Origin: Formicarius rufipectus
Taxonomy: Eukaryota > Chordata > Aves > Passeriformes > Formicariidae
Direction of reading: 5' to 3'
DNA length: 64,000 nucleotides
NCBI GenBank assembly: GCA_013399695.1
Contig: VXAU01006135.1
Coordinates: 2,179,842-2,243,841, forward strand
This document shows positions 36,301 to 44,420 of this stretch, piece after piece. A program made the translations under genes and the position numbers. The first letter of the stretch is position 1. Each line of letters begins with the position of its first letter. Under the pieces are notes generated by a model. That model was given only the letters and a program-made list of their open reading frames with translations, had not been told where the DNA came from and did not search any database.

Positions 36301-39300
36301 TGTCCTACATGTACCAGGCTGAACATAGTCTCTGGATTCTTCACAAAGGACTTAGAGGTGATCTTAATGGTTTAGGGGGAAAAAAAAAAACCAACAAAAC
36401 AATGCAGTGAATAGATATCCCAGGAGAGAGTTTTGGTGGGCCCTGCCTGTGCTCTGGCAAGTACCCAACACTATTAGCACTCTGCTGATGTAGACAAGAG
36501 ATTTAGAGTTAGGTGAGTGATGTTTATTGTGAGGCTGGCACTAATCTCACTCCTCATCACTGCAGCTGAGAAATTCCATTAGCATTGCACACAAAGGGCC
36601 TGGTTTTCATGCTCTGTGTGGTGTCAGTGGCAATTTTTCAGGGCACTTCCACAGGGCAGACTCAGACCTGCCTTTGCACCCAGATGTTCACCCCAGAGAC
36701 ACCACATGTTGGCAGCTGACAGGTGAAGGCAGTGCTGCTGAATCTCATGGATTTACAGTGAACTTAGAAGAAATACTGGGGGGTTTTGTGGTTTTTTTAA
36801 ACTCCCTGTACCCAGAAACCTGTGATTTTTCAAGTACCTTTCCAACATTCATTATCTTTTACTTTAATCTTCATGAGTACAAACTAAAGCTTAAAATTAT
36901 GGCCATGTGCTTCTGGGAAGGTCAAAAAGCTAATATTCCTAGTGGATTCCACTTAAACTAAAATAAAGATCTCATGTTTTCAAGGCTGTCAGAACATCTA
37001 GAGGCTTCTCTCCTGAGGCTTGAACACTTGTTGCTGCTGATGCTGTTAAGCATCTGATTTTGGAGACAAACGCACAGCCCCTTTGTAAACAGTGACATCT
37101 TAGTTGACAACAAAACTGACTCTTACATTCCACTCAAAGGCCCCCACAGCAAGACCTCCAGCTGCTCCAGTGCCCGCCAGGCCGATGAATAAGCCACTGC
37201 CCACATTGCTTGACATTAGGGATGCTCCAATCTGAAACACAAGGCACAGGGACAAAACCCCCAAAGTCACCTCGAGGAACTTCTACATCAGCCCAAGCAT
37301 TCTCCCCAGGACTTCAGCTCCTTGTAGTTAGGTACCTGGATGCAGATGGACAGCTGAGTTTTCATTCACCTTCTAAAAAACCCCCACATTTTTATATCTT
37401 AGAGTGTGTGTGACTGCTCCCTTCCACCACCCCCAGTCCAATGCAAAGCTTAAACTCAGGACTGGGTTTAGCTTTGCCAGTGGTTCTCTCGAGACACAGG
37501 CCTGTTATGGGCAGTACAGCAGAGTGAGGGAACTCTGGTGTCAGCCACAGATACCTCAGTGTCCATGAAACATGATGGATTCCTCCATTCCCTTGTCAGT
37601 CAGACAATAACTTGCCTTCTCTGACCTTGCTCACCCTTGCTCTACCTCCCCGTGTCTTGCTGACAGCCTCTTTTAAGTCTTGCACTGAACCTGGGTGGTG
37701 GTGGTTCACACAGCCATGGTGACAGGAGTGCTCTCTTTAAACTCCTCCTAAGGGAGGAGATCCCTGAACCTTGGAAACATGCAGGTCTTTTGTGTCTAAC
37801 GTCCATGTGTATGTTCCAAGCTATCCAGCTGGAAAATGCTGATGGCTCAGGTTAACTCCAGCTGCAGGCTGCGGGCACAGCAGGCTGTCCCTGCCATGGC
37901 TCATCCCAGTTTGACACCCAAACTGGGAGAATGCCAGCTCTAAGGCTCTTCAGCAGGACAAAGGCCATCTGACTAAATTACTACTTTTATTGGCACAAAG
38001 CCTCACCTCCTTTCTGAATCCAAACATCCAACCTCTCTCAGGGTCAAACGAGTTACCAAAAGGACAATTCAAGCTCTTTTGTCCTAAAGTTTGCTTTTAG
38101 GCAATCACCTACAAGGAGCTTTTCTCTCTTCAGTACTGCTACATGTGAAACAAGGAATGATGGAAGTTGATCTGCTTCTCACCTGTGAGCACAGTAAAAC
38201 ATTAATATGACATTGACACCCAAAAGGACTCCTGCTGACAGCTCTGCTTTCTTGTCTAGGAAAACTCTTGATTAGAGACCTGACTGCTGCAACATGAATT
38301 TGCAACTGGTGCTCTCAAGAAACATAAACAGTTGTCCTGATATGTTGATCAGTGCAGAAATACAGAAGATACATTGCAGAGGAGCAGAGATTTAATATCA
38401 GGGTTTAGCCAAGGCTGGCTAATGCACAGCCAAAATCTGTCACTCCCATACAAAAAAAAATAAATACAAGTAAGCCAGTCATGCACTCAGGGTGAAGGCC
38501 ACAAGGAGCTGAGCCTGCAGGAGTGCTGCAGAGGTGGACTCAGTGCTGGCAAACAAAACTGGAAAGGGAACGGCATTAGAGGCTGCTTTGAACTTAAAAT
38601 GGTTGCAAAGAGCCAAGAGCTGACCTCTACGCAACAGTCCATGCAGCCACCTGTGGCTGGAGCCACAAGCAGGGAGACTGTTTGCTTGGGGGCTTTTTTA
38701 ATACGAAAAAAAAAAAAAAAAAACCAAAACCAAAACAAAAAAATAAAACCCAAAACTCCAACAAAATTGAGGAAAAATATTCAATTTTAGCATCTTTTAA
38801 GTCCCCTCCTCCTAATTAGAGAAAACCATCAAGCTAAGTATTTTCCATTAAATGGCACTTGGCCGAGACAGAAGTACAAAGAACATTTAAGAAATGGCAG
38901 ATTTTAGAGAAGTGTGTGTGTCTCTAATGAAACAGGCTGAAAATCTAACCTAGTGAATTTATGGACTGTGCATGGCCAAAGGAAGAAAAAGAAAAAACAG
39001 TGTTTTGGTTGAGAAGTGCATTCCATTACCCACGACTCACTAGAGATATATGGTTCTAGAGTCTGGCATTGGCTGAGAAGAATCTCTATTCCTGTGGTGT
39101 TTTTGTTCCTTTAAAACTTTAAATTTTATGTACCTTTCATTCCCAAGAAAAGGAGCCTTCAATGGATTATTTTTTTCTTCATAGTGAAGATTTATACTTT
39201 GGTGGTTTGAAGTTTATATCCCTTACATCGTTAGTCAATAAACTCAACTTCACTCTAAACAGCAAGGGTTCAGAAAGTCCTGGGCTTTAAGATTACTTTT

Positions 39301-40562
39301 CTTTAGTCTCTAAATGCTTTTTTACTGGACAGCACATTCCTAGATTACTTAACGGTCTCTTGACTTGGGTACAACTATCTGTGGTGACTTGGGGCCAAAG
39401 AATTTCAAACCCAGCCAGGCAGTCAGCACTCACTCCCATCAACAGGAACATTTTTATTGCAGACTTTAGCAGAGAAATTGAGAGTTGGGAAAATGTGAAG
39501 ATGCTGAGCTACCTCTTTTAGCCTGGTAGCCCATTAACAAATCTGAATGGGATGATTTCTGATGGATTCTTCATCTGTCCTCTTCATTTCAAAACTATAG
39601 TCAAAACACATAGGGACTGGGTTTCCTTACCAGACCCGCCCTCCTTGCATCTGGAATTGCTTTCAAACCATGAGAAACAGAGGGATGTGTTTCACTCACA
39701 GGCCACCAAGTCATGGATCGTCCAGCTAGGAAATAGCCTCCAATGGTCCCCCGGCTTGCTCGTATCGATGACTGGAAGCACAGGAAAAAGAAGAGTGTTT
39801 TCCTCCACTCACCCATCCTGAAGTCAGACCAAGCCAGGAGAATCCTTAATGTCTGGCCTCATCATCAGCTCCTAAAGTTTCTTTGTTGATCTCTTAACTA
39901 TGCAAGGTTTTGCCCATTCCTTCTGCAGCTCCTTGTGCAGGCTTCTGATCATCAAGCTTCTTTGGAAAGAAGCTGCGTATACCTGTTTAATAACTTCTCC
40001 CTGAATGTACCAATTAGGAATGAAAAAGCAGCTCAGCCAACCACAGCAGGTCTCTGTGACAGAGGTCTTCACCGTGCAACACAAACAAATCATCAGCAAC
40101 AATCTTTCCAAAGTTTTTACAGTCCCATTTCAGTCTCCCCCACCCCAACACTGGTTTTTCTTTTGCCCACAGCTGATGTGAGACTGTTCTACAGCACAGG
40201 AGGTAGGCATCGTCCCCAGAAAAACCTCCAGGGAACAACCCCTTGGTTATTCCCATGTGGGTTGGGAGCAAGGGCTCACAGGAGGACCAATGCCACCCAC
40301 AAACCTGCTCCATAGGCTCTGGAATAATAGTTTGTGCACAGGATGCCATTTGCAGGCAAACGCCTTTGTACTCAGGAGGGGTCCAGCAAGGATCAAAATG
40401 TCTCTGCCTCATACAGTTACCTTGGGGACTCACCCATATCCCAACAGCGAGGACAAAGGCGAAGTAGAGGACCACGACGATGATGTCTGCCACTCCAAAG
40501 GCAGCTGTGGTGTCCCCTGGCAGCCTGGGTGGCTCTGTGGTGGTTGGGGTCGGCTGGCTCAT
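18158..40562 (-). CDS. SLC5A9: SLC5A9, sodium/glucose cotransporter 4 (SGLT4), complete 14-exon gene
   Basis: SGLT4 is a plasma-membrane Na+-coupled transporter of mannose, 1,5-anhydroglucitol, fructose and glucose in kidney and intestine (family knowledge). Joining exons 40562-40434, 39771-39700, 37231-37127, 35239-35075, 32541-32436, 31898-31818, 30405-30200, 29403-29268, 28321-28214, 28061-27911, 26725-26557, 26037-25822, 20313-20166 and 18366-18158 gives 2001 bp, 666 residues plus stop. Human is about 681. Every intron is GT-AG and every phase agrees. Aligned with SGLT1 from memory, N76, E100, W284, K314 and Q450 match sugar-site residues N78, E102, W291, K321 and Q457, and S385/S386 match Na2-site serines. 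The SGLT1 H83 and Y290 positions are L81 and C283, as I recall for human SGLT4, which favours SLC5A9 over SLC5A1. N245 (NTT) matches the known glycosylation site. Fourteen membrane segments are expected. Confidence 0.96.
18367..20165 (-). other. SLC5A9: SLC5A9 intron 13
   Basis: 1.8-kb intron with GTAGGG donor and TCTTACAG acceptor. I see no gene or nameable repeat inside. The short open frames on both strands lack domains. Confidence 0.85.
20166..20313 (-). CDS. SLC5A9: SLC5A9 exon 13 (residues 549-598, cytosolic linker)
   Basis: 148 bp, phase 0 in and phase 1 out, acceptor TTTTGCAG and donor GTAGGG. It opens with LACLTWWTRHRKG, matching the conserved LTWWTR of SGLT4, then runs into a hydrophilic linker rich in Asn, Glu, Lys and Gly that is poorly conserved between species. 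Intron 12 before it is 5.5 kb, the longest in the gene. Confidence 0.92.
20314..25821 (-). other. SLC5A9: SLC5A9 intron 12
   Basis: 5.5-kb intron, GTAAGTGG donor and TTTTGCAG acceptor. It contains mostly unique sequence. No additional exon with conserved SGLT sequence is expected or seen, since exons 12 and 13 join in phase 0 with continuous homology. Confidence 0.85.
25822..26037 (-). CDS. SLC5A9: SLC5A9 exon 12 (residues 477-548)
   Basis: 216 bp, phase 0 to 0, acceptor TTCTCAG and donor GTAAGTGG. It encodes GAFWGLMVGLAIGLVRMIIE, an extracellular CGEEDRRPAVLKDLHYLYF segment and the next hydrophobic helix ending SLCTPPMPEEK. Confidence 0.97.
26557..26725 (-). CDS. SLC5A9: SLC5A9 exon 11 (residues 420-476)
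   Basis: 169 bp, phase 2 in and phase 0 out, acceptor TCTTTCAG and donor GTAAGTG. It encodes ILVVISILWIPIIQSANSG, then LFDYIQSITSYLAPPITALF and CKRINEP. Q450 aligns with the SGLT1 sugar-binding Q457. Confidence 0.97.
26726..27910 (-). other. SLC5A9: SLC5A9 intron 10
   Basis: 1.2-kb intron beginning with the weak GTCCTT donor. A-rich runs near 27537-27566 are simple repeats. Nothing else recognised. Confidence 0.85.
27911..28061 (-). CDS. SLC5A9: SLC5A9 exon 10 (residues 370-420)
   Basis: 151 bp, phase 1 in and phase 2 out, acceptor TCTGGCAG. It encodes LRGLMIAVMMAALMSSLTSI and FNSSSTLFVIDIWQR; S385 and S386 align with Na2-site serines of SGLT1. The donor chosen by phase and homology is CAG|GTCCTT, weaker than any other in the gene, though the phase fits exon 11 exactly. 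Confidence 0.93.
28214..28321 (-). CDS. SLC5A9: SLC5A9 exon 9 (residues 334-370)
   Basis: 108 bp, phase 1 to 1, acceptor CTCCTACAG and donor GTGAGA. It encodes a cysteine-rich extracellular loop (four cysteines in CVDPDICKRVCGAAVGC) then NIAYPKLVIELMP. The cysteines probably form loop disulphides, as in other SGLTs. Confidence 0.96.
28322..29267 (-). other. SLC5A9: SLC5A9 intron 8
   Basis: 946-base intron between phase-1 exons 8 and 9. I see no feature inside beyond the splice sites. Confidence 0.85.
29268..29403 (-). CDS. SLC5A9: SLC5A9 exon 8 (residues 289-334)
   Basis: 136 bp, phase 0 in and phase 1 out, acceptor ATTGCAG and donor GTAAGCC. It encodes VIVQRSLSAKNLSHAKGGSV and YLKIFPMFFIVMPGMISR. 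K314 aligns with a sugar-contact lysine of SGLT1. Confidence 0.97.
29404..30199 (-). other. SLC5A9: SLC5A9 intron 7
   Basis: 796-base phase-0 intron. A 193-codon open frame overlaps it and exon 8 on another frame but has no conserved content. Confidence 0.85.
30200..30405 (-). CDS. SLC5A9: SLC5A9 exon 7 (residues 220-288)
   Basis: 206 bp, phase 1 in and phase 0 out, acceptor TTTTCAG and donor GTAAAA. It encodes the large extracellular loop with a PNTTC N-glycosylation sequon (N245) and the DIPWPGLIFGL helix ending WCWCTDQ. The cysteine at the SGLT1 Y290 position is the SGLT4-type state. Confidence 0.96.
31101..31104. repeat. LTR target-site duplication, left copy (GCCT)
   Basis: Four bases immediately before the LTR 5' end, repeated exactly at 31768-31771. 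Four bases is short, but the match falls exactly where both termini of the inverted repeat end. Confidence 0.75.
31417..31516 (+). repeat. Three imperfect direct repeats in the LTR U3 region
   Basis: Units start at about 31417, 31469 and 31499. Each begins CTYGTGTAAY and the first two continue ATGCTTGCCATGTAT. The third is shorter (ATGCATGAGC). Repeated U3 elements are commonly enhancers in retroviral LTRs (family knowledge); activity here is not shown. Confidence 0.75.
31636..31642 (+). promoter_or_regulatory. LTR TATA box
   Basis: TATAAAA lies 82 bases before the LTR AATAAA, the spacing expected for a U3 promoter followed by R. Transcription from it would run antisense to SLC5A9, toward exon 6 and then exon 5. 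Confidence 0.65.
31724..31729 (+). terminator. LTR poly(A) signal
   Basis: AATAAA on the + strand, 38 bases from the LTR end. On the SLC5A9 strand it reads TTTATT, so it should not end SLC5A9 transcripts. Confidence 0.65.
31768..31771. repeat. LTR target-site duplication, right copy (GCCT)
   Basis: Exact copy of 31101-31104, directly after the ATCACA end of the LTR. Confidence 0.75.
31818..31898 (-). CDS. SLC5A9: SLC5A9 exon 6 (residues 193-220)
   Basis: 81 bp, phase 1 to phase 1, acceptor CTGACAG and donor GTAAGG. It encodes LTAVIYTDVLQTVIMVLGAL, a membrane helix typical of the family. A solo LTR in the following intron ends 50 bases beyond the donor. Confidence 0.95.
32436..32541 (-). CDS. 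SLC5A9: SLC5A9 exon 5 (residues 158-193)
   Basis: 106 bp, phase 0 in and phase 1 out, acceptor TTATTCCAG and donor GTAAAT. It encodes TDIFSGALFIQISLGWNLYL and the following helix ending VTAVYTIAG. Confidence 0.96.
32542..35074 (-). other. SLC5A9: SLC5A9 intron 4
   Basis: 2.5-kb phase-0 intron between GTATGT and TTATTCCAG. Open frames inside lack domain content. No repeat named. Confidence 0.85.
35075..35239 (-). CDS. SLC5A9: SLC5A9 exon 4 (residues 103-157)
   Basis: 165 bp, phase 0 to 0, acceptor TTTAACAG and donor GTATGT. It encodes FVPVYIAAGVVTMPEYL and RFGGQRIQIYMSVLSLILYI, near-identical in type to mammalian SGLT4, covering two membrane helices and the cytosolic loop between them. Confidence 0.97.
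35240..37126 (-). other. SLC5A9: SLC5A9 intron 3
   Basis: 1.9-kb phase-0 intron. I see no nameable repeat or gene inside. Confidence 0.85.
37127..37231 (-). CDS. SLC5A9: SLC5A9 exon 3 (residues 68-102)
   Basis: 105 bp, phase 0 to 0, acceptor TTTCAG and donor GTAAGAG. It carries SSNVGSGLFIGLAGTG and FEWN, the first unwound helix of the LeuT-like core that lines the sugar and Na2 sites. L81 replaces the histidine of SGLT1. Confidence 0.96.
37232..39699 (-). other. SLC5A9: SLC5A9 intron 2
   Basis: 2.5-kb phase-0 intron. It holds an A-rich stretch at about 38705-38750 (A18 followed by CAAAA units) and no coding sequence. Confidence 0.85.
39700..39771 (-). CDS. SLC5A9: SLC5A9 exon 2 (residues 44-67)
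   Basis: Acceptor TGCTTCCAG and donor GTGAGT, both phase 0, 72 bp. It encodes the conserved SGLT block SSIRASRGTIGGYFLAGRSM followed by TWWP, the loop and start of the next membrane helix. Confidence 0.96.
39772..40433 (-). other. SLC5A9: SLC5A9 intron 1
   Basis: 662-base first coding intron, GTGAGT to TTCCAG, phase 0. The open frame that runs from exon 1 into it is read-through only. Confidence 0.85.
40434..40562 (-). CDS. SLC5A9: SLC5A9 exon 1 (residues 1-43)
   Basis: The start codon ATG at 40562-40560 sits in a good Kozak context (GCAGCCATGA, with G at -3). The frame stays open a little further upstream but without another ATG, so this is the start. It encodes a Thr/Pro-rich extracellular N-terminus, then the first hydrophobic segment (IIVVVLYFAFVLAVGIW). 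The exon ends in phase 0 at a GTGAGT donor. The GCTTGCAG just before the ATG resembles a splice acceptor, so an upstream non-coding exon is possible. Confidence 0.93.
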
Positions 40563-40597
40563 GGCTGCAAGCAAACTGCTGCCTTTCTTGCTTAGAC

Positions 40598-40606
40598 TGG
40601 ACTTTG
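40598..40606 (-). promoter_or_regulatory. SLC5A9: HNF4A-type motif upstream of SLC5A9
   Basis: The - strand reads CAAAGTCCA, an exact match to the HNF4-specific binding motif, 36 bases before the start codon. HNF4A drives many intestinal, renal and hepatic genes. Whether this is promoter or 5'UTR depends on the unknown transcription start. Confidence 0.5.
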
Positions 40607-40633
40607 GTGCACATCAGTCTTCATCATTTCCCT

Positions 40634-40646
40634 TGTAATAATTAAC
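40634..40646 (-). promoter_or_regulatory. SLC5A9: HNF1-like motif upstream of SLC5A9
   Basis: The - strand reads GTTAATTATTACA, which matches the HNF1 palindrome GTTAATNATTAAC at the first 11 of 13 positions. It lies 72 bases before the start codon and 28 bases upstream of the HNF4A-type motif. HNF1 sites control other SGLT genes (established for SLC5A1 and SLC5A2), so the placement makes sense. Confidence 0.5.
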
Positions 40647-43600
40647 AGGGTGAAGAAGGTGTGAGTGGGGAGTGGGAGCCAGGCAGGACCGTGGCTAATG
40701 TTTGCCAGCAGGGGCTTGGTCTCCACGGTTCATCAGTGAGGACTTCCAAATAGCTCTGTGGTGTGAAGCTTCCTCCCAGAGGCTCCTGTGTCCACTTACC
40801 CGTGGTGCCTTTGCCTGTCAGTTAGTGACACCCACTCAGATGGCAAATGGGTAAAGGTGACTTTGGCATGTCCCCCCACCCTGATTTCATATCACTCTCT
40901 CCACAGCATCCTATAGGGGAAAGCTCCTCCTAAGAGGAGCTGTCTAGAGGGCTGTTGGTCTTTTTTCCTGGCGCGGGTGGGGAGGACTTGGCTCTGTGCA
41001 GGATGGGTCAGCATCTGCACCCACACCCCAAGAACAGGACCAGCTGCAGGTGAGTGCACCAGTGCCCCATTTCCTCACTCCGTGTGCTGCTTCCTTCCCC
41101 ATCCTGTGCTGCAGCTCAGGGATAATCTGTGCTGCAGAGACCTGCAGCCCCAGCAGAGAAGGAGCATGTGTTATGGGGCACCTTCACTTTGCAGATAGCA
41201 CTAGAGGGAGTGCAGGGAGGAGACGGCTGAGTTTCCTTGGCAGGCTCCCCAGCAGGCATGTGGCCAGCAGCACAGGAGTTAAACTGATTGCCTGACAAGC
41301 AGAGCCCATGGCAGTCCCCTACATGAATCAGGAAGTTGCAGTGTACTGGGACATGGGCAGGTAGGAAGGGGTTGGCCCATATCACACAACAAACTGTGGA
41401 CCACAAATCCTCCTCATTGTCCCACCAGTCCCCAATGCAGCAAAGATATTTCTCAGCCTGGTTTGAGACAAGGTGGGGGGAACCTCCAGAACCAGGGCAC
41501 AGGGTGCAGGTCACACCACCCCTCAGTTCCTTTGTGGGGACAGCTTTGTGAGGATCACCCAATGTTCCTTTCATTGCTGGCAGAGCCATTCCAGAGCTGG
41601 CTGTGGGGCACAAGCCTTCTCCAGGCAGATCCCAGACCTCAAAGCTGAACCATTTCCTACTTCCCCCACCCTCCACTATTCACAGTCTCTAACCACATGA
41701 CATACCATATGAGACACTTGAAATTTAGTTGAGCTTTGCTTGTTCTTGATTTCAAGGTAGGCACACCCACCCCCCCCTTCTCTCCCAGAGTTTTCTTGCA
41801 AATGCTGGCTACCTACTTGCTCTTTAATTGCACTGCTAACACACCCACCCCTGCTCCCCAACCTGAGGCTCACTGGGAGCAGTGCCTCCCTACAGTCTCA
41901 TTATCCACAAGAGGCTTTTCAAGACTGAAATGCTTCAACAAGCTGAAGTACAGTTACCAGAAATTAAATATCTGGAAGACTAAATCCCCAGGTGTAAACA
42001 GGCAGCTCTCCCTGTACAGAGCTGATTTACACTCACCCACACACTTCTCCCTCTTAACACCATAGCACCTGAAAAAAGACAGTTGCCTAATCCTGAAATG
42101 CATTAAATACCTGTCCAAGAAGCAAACACAGAGGGCACCTCCAGTCTTCCCAAAGCATGAATCCTTCTGCACACAGAGAGCCCAGCCCAACCCTTCACCC
42201 CACCTTCCCAGGGTGCTCTACCAGCAGCAATTAACTCTTGCAAACACCTGAAAGCTTTCACCTCTGAGCAGTAATAAGTCATTCCTAACAGTTGTGAGCT
42301 ATCACAAGTCCATTGGGCCCACTAGAATGGCGTTGGCTTATGGTGTCAGGATGTTACTGCACTGACTGGATCGTCCCAAACCATAGTGACAATCGGGTAG
42401 GATTGCAGGGGCTGCACCTCCAGCACAGGTGATACCTTGAGTGCACTTATGGCAGCCCTTGTCTCTGGTGCTCCACCCTGTTCTGGCAGGTGTTGCTGCA
42501 CTCCCCGCTCCAGGCACAAGCTGCAGAGGTGTGATCTTCCTGCGTTTTCCCTGGGGATGTGACCGCCATCCCTGCCCAGATCCAAGGGAATGATGCATGC
42601 CAGGGTTGTGTGACACTCACCCTGGCTCCTGGTCCCCCTGCAGGAGCCTCAGGCAAGAGGCACAGTGCACGGTGCGAGCTGCACGGCTCCGCCGAGTCCC
42701 GGCAGCAGAGCAGCGCTTATCTCCCACTCCATGCACTGCTAAGTCAACACTGGTGGCCATCCACCCCCCGGAGATGCGGCACTCCTTGCCCCCGGGAATG
42801 GATGTGGGAATTCATGTGCCCAAGAAACAATAAAATTTCAGCGTGGCAGTCAAACAAGCAGCCCTGGGAGTGAAAGATACGACAGCAGCATCAGCCAAGC
42901 AGGCAGATCTCTATCGATTCGGAGGGTGGCAAACTCTGTCTCTTCCACTTATCTCCAGGGATCTGGTAAGGCACCAGGACTGAGCTGGTTACCTACCACG
43001 GCAAACCCACCTTTCTCAGAAGACAGAGGGCTCAGACTCCCTTGGTCATGTAGGGAAAGCTGAATTTTGCTTGCCCAAAACGAAGGGACAAGTCAGTTTA
43101 GGTTGCCTGTGTTGGTGGGAGCAGTAGCGATGGCTGAGGAGGTTCCAGGCCTGATGAAGAGAGATGAACCAGTGAACACAAGGCACAAAGATGTTGTGGG
43201 GTGTCACCCATGGCAGGAACAGGTGCTGGTAAAGGTGTTGGCTGTACTCATGGGGGTAATTGGCATAGAGGGCTGAACTTCAGAATATAGATGTCCCTTC
43301 TCTCCCCTTTCCCCTCCTGAGACATCACTCTTCTAACTTCCAAGAAAACCTTTCCTCCTCCCTCCAGGACTCACTTCCTGGTGCATACCTGCCTTCATGC
43401 AGTCTTTTTTGTTGTCTTTGTGAAGGCTGAGAGCAGGGATAGCAAACAGGGAGCAGAAGGCAGCCCCTGAAGTTCAGATGGTGGGGCTGGGGCTACCTCG
43501 TTTTCTTGGCCAGAGACAGACCCACTGGCAGTGAGTCCTGCATCCACAGCTTCTCCCAGCCCTGTGGTGATGCCCAGTAAAGCTGTGTGTCATCCTGCAG

Positions 43601-43850
43601 AGGAGCAGCAGTCCTGTAGACCCCACAGTTTAAGCAGTGCCTGGGAGCTACAATCGGCCAGCCAGACCCTGCAGCACCATTAATACGCTCTCCTCTCCTT
43701 GCAGCAGAAGTGACAGGACGTTTAGTGTCCTCTTGTGGAGTGTGAGCCCTTGCTCCTGTCACAGCGGCTGAAAATGAGCCCTTCAGGGACTGGAAATTGT
43801 AAGTGGCGTTTCAAAGTGTGCAGCTAAAAAAAATAATAAAAAAGTGCTGA
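40647..43850. other. SLC5A9 upstream flank, no gene seen
   Basis: Mixed-composition sequence upstream of SLC5A9. Several overlapping open frames on both strands have no domain or conserved pattern. No TATA box is evident at a convincing distance from the SLC5A9 start. Confidence 0.45.
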
Positions 43851-44420
43851 AGAGCAAGTGCTTCTGGGGCAAAGGATGTTCGGTGAAGTGACAGGCAATT
43901 ATTTTCGCAAATGTTAACGAATAAATGGACTTCCTCTTCATTACCAAGCTACTTCACAGTCGTCAGCAAATAGCTCCAATGACAATTAGTGAATTTCTAA
44001 ATGGATTGGGAAATTGGCTTATACACAGATACCGATGCAATGAGGTGAGGCGATAGCCCAGCCTCGCTTCTCACCTTTCCTCCTGGGGGGATTTTCCTGC
44101 GTGCTGGATGGGTGAGACATTCAGCTAACCATTATTTTCTTCTCAGCCCTTTCTCAGGGGGAATGACTCTTGAATGAAATCCAGCAGTTTAATTTTGCTT
44201 TGATATGAATGGGCTTTGAATGTATTTAATGTTTAAAGGCAGCTATTGAGCTCGCAGCCCGCGCCAGAGGAGCAGCAGGAAGCAGAGCAGACCCCCGGGA
44301 AGCGCAGTGGTGCTACCACGGCTCTTTTCTTCCCTCTGCAGGCGACGCGTTGATTTTCACTCCTGGGCTGTCCCATAAACCAAGTCTATCACTTCAAGAC
44401 TCCTTGCGTTATTTTTGTTT
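43851..44420. other. AT-rich stretch resembling conserved non-coding sequence, with a GC-rich patch
   Basis: At 43895-44040 and 44170-44245 the sequence is rich in homeodomain and forkhead-type cores (CAATTATT, ACAATTAGTG, AATTTCTAAAT, GTTTAAAGG) with little simple repetition, followed by GC-rich sequence with CpGs near 44250-44350. This texture is common in developmental enhancers, but that reading is inference. Confidence 0.25.

Noticed and set aside
18158..40562. SLC5A1, SLC5A2 or SLC5A10 instead of SLC5A9
   Set aside because: The GSGLFIG and WCWCTDQ motifs, the LTWWTR linker start, the C-terminal ALEQRLTSIEEKPLW block and the SPATA6 neighbour all point to SLC5A9.
40563..40574. Upstream extension of SLC5A9 (four codons before the ATG)
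   Set aside because: The apparent earlier start is TTG, not ATG. The ATG at 40562 has a good Kozak context.
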